Source: Sphaerisporangium siamense
GTDB taxonomy: Bacteria; Actinomycetota; Actinomycetes; Streptosporangiales; Streptosporangiaceae
NCBI RefSeq assembly: GCF_014205275.1
Contig: NZ_JACHND010000001.1
Location: forward strand, 2,914,001-2,978,000
DNA: 64,000 bases
Reading direction: 5' to 3'
The notes under the pieces were generated by a model that saw only the letters and a list, made by a program, of their open reading frames with translations, searched no databases and was not told the origin of the DNA. Each line of letters opens with the position of its first letter. Position 1 is the first letter of the stretch. Positions 7,907 through 14,141 of this stretch are shown one piece after another. The position numbers were made by a program, and so were the translations under genes.

Positions 7907-9466
7907 TTAGGCCTTCTGCACCAGGCTGCCGTCCTTGGCGACGATCGAGCCGGACCACAGGTTGGCGGCCGACTTGTAGATCGCGTAGGTCTCGCTGTCG
8001 AAGTACGGCGAGGTGCTGAAGTCGATGCGGCCGTTGGCGTCGGCGTCGCCGATGAGGCTGGTGACACCGTTGATGTAGCCGAGACGCTTGGTGCTGCTGT
8101 ACTTCAGGATCCAGGGGCCACCGGAGGAGCCGGCGGTCATGGAGCACTTCAGGCCGATCTGGGCCTCGGCCTTGAACGCCGCGGCGGGGGCCGCCGCGAA
8201 GGTCTTGCCGTAGCACCACTTCGGCGTGTAGCCCGTGAAGGCCTTGTCGCCGTCGGGGTGCGGAGCCGCCGGGTAACCGAAGATGTAGACCGGCTGGCCG
8301 ACCTTCTGGTTCCAGGTGAAGCCCTGGCCACCGACGTTGTCGCCCAGGCGACCCGCGTCCTTGTAGTACTCGACGACGTAGGTCAGCTTGAAGTACTTGA
8401 CGCCCGCGGTGACCTCGGCCTTGTACTTCAGGAAGTAGTGCTCGATGGTGTAGGCGCCGTCAACGATCTTCTTGTAGCCCGGGCCGCTGTAGGCGTCGTA
8501 CGCCTCCTTCGTCACGATGTCGGCCTTGACGAAGGGGAAGCTCTTGAACTTCGACTGCGAGAAGTTCTCGTCGCTGTTCCAGGCCGGAGCCTTGGTGTAC
8601 TCGTCCTTGGTGACTTCCTTGTAGAGGACCTTCACCTTGGAGCTGTACGGCGTCTTCCAGGGCACGACCTTCACGGTCTCGGGGGCCTCGGTCCGGACCG
8701 GAGCCTTGTCGGCGCCGAACTCGTCGACGAGCTTCTGGTACTCCTCGACGGAGATTTCCTTCTCGTCAACGAACTTGTAGCCGTTCCACGCGTCGTAGGC
8801 CTCCTTGGAGACGGCCTTGACGCCGCCGACCGCGATGCCGTTGTAAACGGTCACGAAGGCGTAGTCGCTGTCGAAGTCCTCGTACACCGCGAGGTCGTAG
8901 TGGGTGTACGCGGCCTTACCGACGTAGATGCCCCAGGGAGCCTTGCCCTGGTAGTAGCCCGGGATGAACACCCAGTTGTCCAGAGCGCCGTTCTGGATGC
9001 CCTCGTCGAACACGCAGTGCCCGGCGGTGGAGACCAGGTTGTGGTACTTGCTCTGGATGGAGGACGCGGAGCACCAGTACTCCTTGTCACCCACCGTGAA
9101 GAACACCTTGCCGATGGTCTTCGGCAGGTTGACGTTCTTGACCTTGGTCGGGGTGACCTTCTCCTGGCCGATCGGCGGGACCACGCCGGCCTTGCCGTCG
9201 GGGGCGGCGTCGCCACCACCGAGCTTGACCTTGCCGGACACCTGAGCGTTGTCGGTGTACTGCGCGGCGGCCTTCAGGTTGGCGCCGCCGTTGGCGGTCC
9301 AGAAGCCGGCGATGTTGCGGGCCTCGCTGGCGGACGCCAGGGAAACCGTCTTCTTGGCCGGAGCAGCGGCGGCGTTGGCCGAGGTGACCAGGGTCGCGCC
9401 GATCATGCTGGTGGCGGCGATCGCCCCACCGAGGGGGAGGGCGAGACGCTTCACGCGGGTGTTCAC
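7907..9466 (-). CDS. Secreted serine peptidase with Tyr-repeat insertion
   Basis: Fourth paralogue, 519 residues. The GTG at 9464-9466 is the start, with AAGGAG just upstream and the family signal peptide following; an in-frame ATG 65 codons earlier would add an unrelated leader. Triad: His150, Asp201, Ser448 (GSSGGPW). The insertion spans roughly residues 211-369 and again has four units (AVSKEAYDAWNG, EISVEEYQKL, EVTKDEYTKAP, DIVTKEAYDAYSG) followed by an aromatic strand region. The protease core is nearly identical to the 5839-7374 product, but the insertion is clearly more diverged and about 9 residues longer, so change is concentrated in the insertion. Confidence 0.92.
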   Translation of the reverse strand: MNTRVKRLALPLGGAIAATSMIGATLVTSANAAAAPAKKTVSLASASEARNIAGFWTANGGANLKAAAQYTDNAQVSGKVKLGGGDAAPDGKAGVVPPIGQEKVTPTKVKNVNLPKTIGKVFFTVGDKEYWCSASSIQSKYHNLVSTAGHCVFDEGIQNGALDNWVFIPGYYQGKAPWGIYVGKAAYTHYDLAVYEDFDSDYAFVTVYNGIAVGGVKAVSKEAYDAWNGYKFVDEKEISVEEYQKLVDEFGADKAPVRTEAPETVKVVPWKTPYSSKVKVLYKEVTKDEYTKAPAWNSDENFSQSKFKSFPFVKADIVTKEAYDAYSGPGYKKIVDGAYTIEHYFLKYKAEVTAGVKYFKLTYVVEYYKDAGRLGDNVGGQGFTWNQKVGQPVYIFGYPAAPHPDGDKAFTGYTPKWCYGKTFAAAPAAAFKAEAQIGLKCSMTAGSSGGPWILKYSSTKRLGYINGVTSLIGDADANGRIDFSTSPYFDSETYAIYKSAANLWSGSIVAKDGSLVQKA

Positions 9467-9506
9467 GAGGGAACTCCTTGGGCTGTCGTGGAACGCGTCA
9501 TGCGTT

Positions 9507-9528
9507 CCATGCGTCAGTAAAGGGATAG
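9507..9528 (-). promoter_or_regulatory. Conserved protease-array upstream box (copy 4)
   Basis: The minus strand reads GCTATCCCTTTACTGACGCA, as in copy 3. Overlapping it at 9488-9508 is an inverted repeat TGGAACGC-gtcat-GCGTTCCA not preserved in copy 3. Confidence 0.5.
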
Positions 9529-9743
9529 CCGAAAAGATACAGAGAAGATCTTGGTGATGACATCCCAAATCAGGGGTCTTCTGGATCTTCGGGAGCCCGT
9601 GGCCGTTCCGTGACCTTTTGTGGCCGCGGTTCTGGACCGGTCCGACGCGAGTCCGGCTCACTGTTCGCCCTGATCGTGGGGCGTGAGGTACTTGCGTGAC
9701 AAAAAAGGGGTAATCGGATCGTCGCTCTGGGTGTCGGGTCCTA

Positions 9744-9759
9744 TGTGATGCAGATCACA
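9744..9759. promoter_or_regulatory. Crp-like palindrome
   Basis: TGTGATGCAGATCACA is a perfect TGTGAnnnnnnTCACA site, 278 bases upstream of the fourth protease start. Confidence 0.65.
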
Positions 9760-9970
9760 CCACTTCGAGGGAGCCGATCCGCCCTCCCGCTACGTCTAAC
9801 GGCCTCACATGGGGGTCTACGCCTCGTCAACCCTTCATTCAGGGGTGGGCAGGCCGCCAGGAACGCGCCAAAGCTCATCTATCGGAGATGTCTCCCGAAG
9901 CAGGGCGAAACCGTCGTACGTCCCAAATTGCTCGACCGTCCGTCGCCGCGTGGACGCAGGGCGACACGAA

Positions 9971-10001
9971 AGAGGGCCCGGCATCACCTGCCGGGCCCTC
10001 T
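9971..10001 (-). terminator. Hairpin terminator of the fifth protease gene
   Basis: A perfect 13-base-pair stem agagggcccggca / tgccgggccctct with loop TCACC, 28 bases past the stop of the gene at 10030-11214. Confidence 0.85.
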
Positions 10002-10029
10002 GTGTTCTTCGTCACGTGTCGCGGAGCCG

Positions 10030-11214
10030 TTAGGTCGTCTTCTCCCGGGCGGCGTAGGAGTACACCAGGTACGTCGCCGTGTTGAACAGGGGGGAGGAGA
10101 TGCCGTCGTTCCGGCCGTCGCCGTCCAGGTCCCACGTCAGGCTGTTCACGCCGTTGAGGTAGCCGATCCGGCGGGTGGGGCTGTAGGCGATGAGCCACGG
10201 GCCTCCGCTGGCCCCCGCCGTGAACGCGCACCTTTTGAGGAGGACGCCGTTGTTCAGCTCCCACTTCGGCGAGGCGATCTTGCTCGTCGCCTTCGTCGCA
10301 CAGGATTCCATCGTCCTGCCCGTGTAGGGACGGGTGCCGTTCGGGTGCGGGCCGGCCGGATACCCGAACGCGTACGCCGCGACCGTGTACCCCCGGTTCC
10401 ACGCGAAGCCCTGCCCGCCGACGCGGTCCTCCAGCCGTCCGGTTCGCACCCTCTTGTAGACCGGCTGCCCCTTGGCGTCCTTCTTGAGCTGCCGGTTCGC
10501 GTCCAGGTCCGGTTCCCACCGGTAGCCGTCGTGGACCGTCACGAACGCGTAGTCGAAGTCGAAGTCACCGGTGACCGCGTACTTCTCGTTGAGGTGGAGG
10601 GTGTGCCCGACGTAGATGCCGTACGGCGTCGCGCCGTTGCCGGTGTAGGAGGGAATGAATATCCAGTACTGGACCGGCTTGCCGTTCTTGACGTCGAAGG
10701 CGCAATGGCCTGCCGTGGCGACGATGTTGCCGTATTTGGCGTGCACGGACGACGCCGAGCACCAGTACTCGTTGTCACCGTTGCGGAAGAACACCTTCCC
10801 CACGGTCGGCGGGAGGTTCACGTTCTTGGAGTTGGTGAGCCGTGCCACCGTCTTCGGGGGAGTGGAACCCGTCAGGGCCGAGGTCTTGCCGAGCGGTGTC
10901 TTGATGTGGTCGGTGGCGCCGGCGGCGGCCGGTGACATGGCGGGGGCGGAACCGCTCGTGCCGCTCGTTCCCGAGGCCGCCGTCCTCAGCGCGTAGCTGT
11001 TGGCGTTCTTCAGGCGGTCGGGGGTCCACCACTCCACGACCTTCTGCATGTCGGCGTCGCTCTGCGCGAGGGGGACGGACGTGATGCCCTCGGGCGCCGC
11101 GGCCTGGTACGTGGCCGACGCCCCGGCAGGCACCACGCCGGCGGACAGGACCGCACACGCGGACGCGAGCGCGCCGCAGAGCGTGAGCGCGATCCGCTTC
11201 GCTCGGGGTGGCAT
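10030..11214 (-). CDS. Secreted serine peptidase, divergent array member
   Basis: Fifth paralogue, 394 residues, the most diverged. ATG at 11212-11214 follows GGAAGG and opens the signal peptide MPPRAKRIALTLCGALASA; an in-frame ATG at 11280 is not used. The pro-region is longer and Ser/Thr/Gly/Ala-rich. Triad intact: His170 (ATAGHC), Asp221 (DFDYAFV), Ser336 (GASGGPW). No Tyr-repeat insertion, but a shorter ~25-residue basic insertion (DANRQLKKDAKGQPVYKRVRTG) sits at the same place, before the GRLEDRVGGQGF motif. It lacks the shared upstream box and the Crp-like site seen for its neighbours. Confidence 0.9.
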   Translation of the reverse strand: MPPRAKRIALTLCGALASACAVLSAGVVPAGASATYQAAAPEGITSVPLAQSDADMQKVVEWWTPDRLKNANSYALRTAASGTSGTSGSAPAMSPAAAGATDHIKTPLGKTSALTGSTPPKTVARLTNSKNVNLPPTVGKVFFRNGDNEYWCSASSVHAKYGNIVATAGHCAFDVKNGKPVQYWIFIPSYTGNGATPYGIYVGHTLHLNEKYAVTGDFDFDYAFVTVHDGYRWEPDLDANRQLKKDAKGQPVYKRVRTGRLEDRVGGQGFAWNRGYTVAAYAFGYPAGPHPNGTRPYTGRTMESCATKATSKIASPKWELNNGVLLKRCAFTAGASGGPWLIAYSPTRRIGYLNGVNSLTWDLDGDGRNDGISSPLFNTATYLVYSYAAREKTT

Positions 11215-11358
11215 TTCATACCTTCCGGGGGTCAGAAGTGTGAAGACAATAGTGAAGGGCGATTTTTCCAGATCAACCACATTTCACGCACCTGGCTTGG
11301 CCGACCTGGGTTCAGTTCGTTATCGGACGTCTCGTCGATCGCCGTGGCGGCAGGGGCC

Positions 11359-11393
11359 GGTAGGAGGCCGGGCACGGGCCCGGGCCTCCTACC
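11359..11393 (-). terminator. Hairpin terminator of the sixth protease gene
   Basis: Inverted repeat ggtaggaggccgggc / gcccgggcctcctacc around loop ACGG, with one bulged G. It lies 16 bases beyond the stop of the gene at 11409-12917. Confidence 0.8.
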
Positions 11394-11408
11394 ATGCCGT
11401 GGATCACG

Positions 11409-12917
11409 TCAGCTCGTCGTAAGCTTCCCGGTCCACAGGTTCGCCGCGTACTTGTAGACACCGTAGGTGTCGCTGTTGAAGTACGGCGTCGTGATGCGGT
11501 CGTACCGCTTGTTGCCGTCGGTGTCGAGAGTCAGGCTCACGACGCCGTTGACGTAGCCGGTCCGCTTGGCGTTCGAGTACTGGATCAGCCAAGGACCGCC
11601 GGTGGCACCGGGCGTGAAGGCGCACTTGATGGCCAGCTGCTCTTCCGCCTTGTACTTGGCGACGGCCGGGGCGGGGCCCGCCTGGCCGTAGCACCACTTC
11701 ATGGTCTCGCCGGTGTAGACCTTGTCCCCGTCCAGGTGCGCGGAGGTCGGGTAGCCGAAGCTGAAGAACTTCGACTTCGTGCTCCGGTTCCAGCTGAAGC
11801 CCTGGCCGCCGACGTTGTCGCCGAGGCGGCCCGCGTCCTGGAACGTCCTGATGTGGAAGACGGTCTTGTAGTACTTGACGTTCGTCGTCTGCTTCACCCA
11901 GTACTTCACGAAGTAGTGGGTGATGGTGTACGCCGAGTCGACGATCTTCTTGTACCCGGGGCCCTTGTAGTTGTTGTACGTGACCTCGTCCACGATCTCC
12001 GTGGAGGTCTTGCGCGGGGCCTTGGCGTAGTTCACCTTGGCGTTCGCCGCGGGGGCCTTGTCGTACTCGTCCTTGGTGACTTCCTTGAGTACCTTCTTGC
12101 CACCCTTGGTGCCCCAGGGAAGGACGACCTCGGAGCCGGTGCTCTTCGACCACGCGTCCGCGGTCTCACCGCCCTTCTCGTCGTACTTCTTCTGGTACTC
12201 GTCCTTGGTGATCTCCACGTCGTTCGCCCACTTCGGACCCTTGTAGGCGTCGTAGGTGGTCTTGTCGACGATCTTCTCGCCGGTCTGCTTGACGCCGTTG
12301 TAGACGTTGACGAAGGCGTAGTCGTAGTCGTAGTCCTCGTACACCGAGAAGTCGGTGTGCAGGTTGACCTTCGCGCCCACGTAGACGCCCCACGGCGCCT
12401 TGCCCTGGTAGTAGCCCGGGATGAAGACGAAGTTGTCGACGTACTTGTTCTTGTCGGTGTCGTAGACACAGTGACCGGCGGTCGCGACGAGGTTGTGGTA
12501 CTTCGACTGGATCGAGGTGCCGGAGCACCAGTACGGCTTGCCGTCGACCTGGAAGAACACCTTGCCCACGTTCGTGGGGAGGTTCACGTTCTTCGACTTG
12601 CCCGCGGTCTTGCCGCCGGCGCCCTGCGGGGCGATCGCGCCGGCCTTGCCGTCGGCGGAGGCCTTGCGCGTGCTCGCCTTCATCTTGCCGGAGAGCGAGG
12701 AGTCCTCGAGGTAGCTCTTCGCCGCCTTGAGCTTGCTGGGCGTCCAGGACCCCGCGATGGCCTTCGCGTCGGTCCCGCTGTTCGCCAGCTTGCCCGACTT
12801 CACCGGGGCCGGCTTGGTCTGCGCGCTGGCGGAGGGGGCGAGGGTCGCGCCGATCATGCCGGTGGCGATGAGAGCACCACCGAGAGGGAGAATCAGGCGC
12901 TTTGCTCGGGTGTTCAT
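11409..12917 (-). CDS. Secreted serine peptidase homologue with Tyr-repeat insertion, catalytic Ser replaced by Thr
   Basis: Sixth paralogue, 502 residues. Signal peptide MNTRAKRLILPLGG..., AxA cleavage near residue 32. His149 (ATAGHC) and Asp199 (DYDYAFV) are kept, but the nucleophile motif reads GATGGPW, Thr439 replacing Ser (codon ACC). Thr is a poor nucleophile in this fold, so activity is doubtful, though not excluded. The insertion (about 209-360) has units KIVDKTTYDAYKG, EITKDEYQKKY, EVTKDEYDKAP and EIVDEVTYNNYKG. Pro-region and the KNVNLP motif are recognisable but diverged, so this copy is older than the 5839/7907 pair. RBS GAAGGAG precedes the ATG. Confidence 0.91.
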   Translation of the reverse strand: MNTRAKRLILPLGGALIATGMIGATLAPSASAQTKPAPVKSGKLANSGTDAKAIAGSWTPSKLKAAKSYLEDSSLSGKMKASTRKASADGKAGAIAPQGAGGKTAGKSKNVNLPTNVGKVFFQVDGKPYWCSGTSIQSKYHNLVATAGHCVYDTDKNKYVDNFVFIPGYYQGKAPWGVYVGAKVNLHTDFSVYEDYDYDYAFVNVYNGVKQTGEKIVDKTTYDAYKGPKWANDVEITKDEYQKKYDEKGGETADAWSKSTGSEVVLPWGTKGGKKVLKEVTKDEYDKAPAANAKVNYAKAPRKTSTEIVDEVTYNNYKGPGYKKIVDSAYTITHYFVKYWVKQTTNVKYYKTVFHIRTFQDAGRLGDNVGGQGFSWNRSTKSKFFSFGYPTSAHLDGDKVYTGETMKWCYGQAGPAPAVAKYKAEEQLAIKCAFTPGATGGPWLIQYSNAKRTGYVNGVVSLTLDTDGNKRYDRITTPYFNSDTYGVYKYAANLWTGKLTTS

Positions 12918-12953
12918 TGAGCTCCTTCTATGTCATGGGATGCCCGGGAAGGA

Positions 12954-12976
12954 CCCATGCGTACGTAAAGAGACCC
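12954..12976 (-). promoter_or_regulatory. Conserved protease-array upstream box (copy 5)
   Basis: The minus strand reads GGGTCTCTTTACGTACGCATGG, matching copies 3 and 4 in CTTTAC..ACGCATGG and in distance from the start codon. Confidence 0.45.
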
Positions 12977-13185
12977 AACGACCGTACTCCGGCGATCTTG
13001 GCGCAAGTGGCCAAACCGGACAAATGTGGCGGTCTGTTATCTGCTTGTTATGAAACCGGGGGAACCGGAGAGATAACTGGTACGTCGAATCTTGCTCATC
13101 CGGCGGGGTTCGAGCACTTGATCAAAGAAGGCACAGGTGAGAGGGGCGGCGAGCGCTCGACGTCCTGCTAGATAGGGGATTCCAC

Positions 13186-13806
13186 ATGCACCGTCCGTCC
13201 ACCACCCCGATCCGCCGGCCCCTCCTCGCGGCCCTCTCCGCGACCCTCTCCGCGACCGTTGCCTTCCTGTCTGCGTTGCCCGCCCACGCGTCCCCTCTGC
13301 CTGTCACCGTCACATCGGCTTCCGCCACTCTGCCGGCAGCGCCGGCCACCGTGACATCAGCGGCCGCCGTGACATCAGCGGCCGCCGCCGTGACGCGGAC
13401 GCCCGCCACCATGACATCGACTCCGTCGATCCCGAGGCCGCTCCCCGGCGGGCCGGCCGCCCACGCCGTCACCTGGCGCCCCCACGCGAAGGGCATCAGC
13501 CGCGTGTACCTGCTCACGATCGCCCGAGGCGAGTCGGTCTCCCCGTTCGACCGCGTCGCCCTCCTCCAGTGCGGCCCCGCCGGCGGTACCCACCCCCACG
13601 CCTCCGACGCCTGCCGCCTCCTCGACCAGGTCCACGGAGACATCTCCGAACTCCACGTCTCCCGCAACACCGCCTGCCCCAAGAACTACGACCCCGTCAC
13701 CATCTCCGCCGTAGGCATGTGGGACAACCACCACCACACCGTCGAACGCACCTTCGGCAACCCCTGCGAACTCCGCGCCACCACCGGGGCCGTCTTCGAC
13801 TTCTGA
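13186..13806 (+). CDS. Secreted subtilisin-inhibitor-like (SSI) protease inhibitor
   Basis: 206 residues. Signal peptide (RRPLLAALSATLSATVAFLSALPAHA) followed by a ~60-residue Ala/Thr/Ser/Pro-rich linker, then an SSI domain of ~110 residues. SSI hallmarks: LLTIARGE opening, the first disulfide pair in LLQCGPAGGTHPHASDACRLL, the reactive loop ACPKNYDP, and the end RTFGNPCELRATTGAVFDF. By alignment to SSI (CPMVYDP) P1 is Lys and P1' Asn, predicting a trypsin-type inhibitor. The long linker is unusual; SSI proteins normally start their domain soon after the signal. Divergent from the last protease of the array, so it may protect against or tune those peptidases. AGGGGA lies 6 bases before the ATG. 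Confidence 0.9.
   Translation: MHRPSTTPIRRPLLAALSATLSATVAFLSALPAHASPLPVTVTSASATLPAAPATVTSAAAVTSAAAAVTRTPATMTSTPSIPRPLPGGPAAHAVTWRPHAKGISRVYLLTIARGESVSPFDRVALLQCGPAGGTHPHASDACRLLDQVHGDISELHVSRNTACPKNYDPVTISAVGMWDNHHHTVERTFGNPCELRATTGAVFDF
13351..13386 (+). repeat. 18-base tandem repeat inside the SSI linker
   Basis: Two exact tandem copies of GTGACATCAGCGGCCGCC, each encoding VTSAAA, in the low-complexity linker. Copy number could vary between strains. Confidence 0.8.
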
Positions 13807-13834
13807 TTTCCTCGCTCGCGAGGCCTATCGCACG

Positions 13835-13876
13835 CATGGTGCTGGGTCCGACACCGATGTCGGGCCCAGCACCATG
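13835..13876 (+). terminator. Hairpin terminator of the SSI gene
   Basis: A 19-base-pair stem with a single G-U pair (catggtgctgggtccgaca / tgtcgggcccagcaccatg) and CCGA loop, 29 bases after the SSI stop. Confidence 0.88.
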
Positions 13877-13940
13877 TTCAGCTCTTTCGGGATGTCCCAT
13901 TATTCCTTACGCTGCGTGCGCGCGTGGGTCGATCGGTGTT

Positions 13941-13958
13941 ATTGACAAACTTGTCAAT
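13941..13958. promoter_or_regulatory. 18-base inverted repeat upstream of the RHS gene
   Basis: ATTGACAA-AC-TTGTCAAT, perfect 8-base arms. It contains a TTGACA that could serve as a -35 element, so a bound repressor would block transcription. It lies in an AT-rich island (13940-13995). Confidence 0.55.
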
Positions 13959-13977
13959 TTGTATTGTAGATCGTTAT

Positions 13978-13993
13978 TGTGATCTTGATCACA
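13978..13993. promoter_or_regulatory. Crp-like palindrome upstream of the RHS gene
   Basis: TGTGATCTTGATCACA is a perfect match to TGTGAnnnnnnTCACA, 149 bases before the chosen RHS start codon and 20 bases after the inverted repeat at 13941. Confidence 0.65.
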
Positions 13994-14141
13994 CTTGCCT
14001 GATGAGCCGAGCCGAGTTACGTTCCAGTCGATTTGCCCTGTGCGAGCGCGACGCCGTCATTTCTCCGATGAATCCGGCCGTCACGGAATCATTCGCCCAG
14101 GTCAAGACTTATGGCAGACGACGTTGGGAGGCCGGTTCGGC

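Noticed and set aside
9488..9508. Inverted repeat TGGAACGC-gtcat-GCGTTCCA before the fourth protease, considered as a KstR-like or TetR operator
   Set aside because: Spacing does not fit TnnAACnnGTTnnA, and the nearly identical third-protease promoter lacks the second arm, so it is probably chance.
2992..12920. Long plus-strand open frames opposite each protease gene
   Set aside because: They repeat in every paralogue because the proteases are homologous, and have typical antisense composition; the minus-strand products have signal peptides and catalytic motifs.
13351..13386. Tandem repeat considered as part of a CRISPR or IS end
   Set aside because: Only two 18-base copies, inside a coding low-complexity linker, without spacers.
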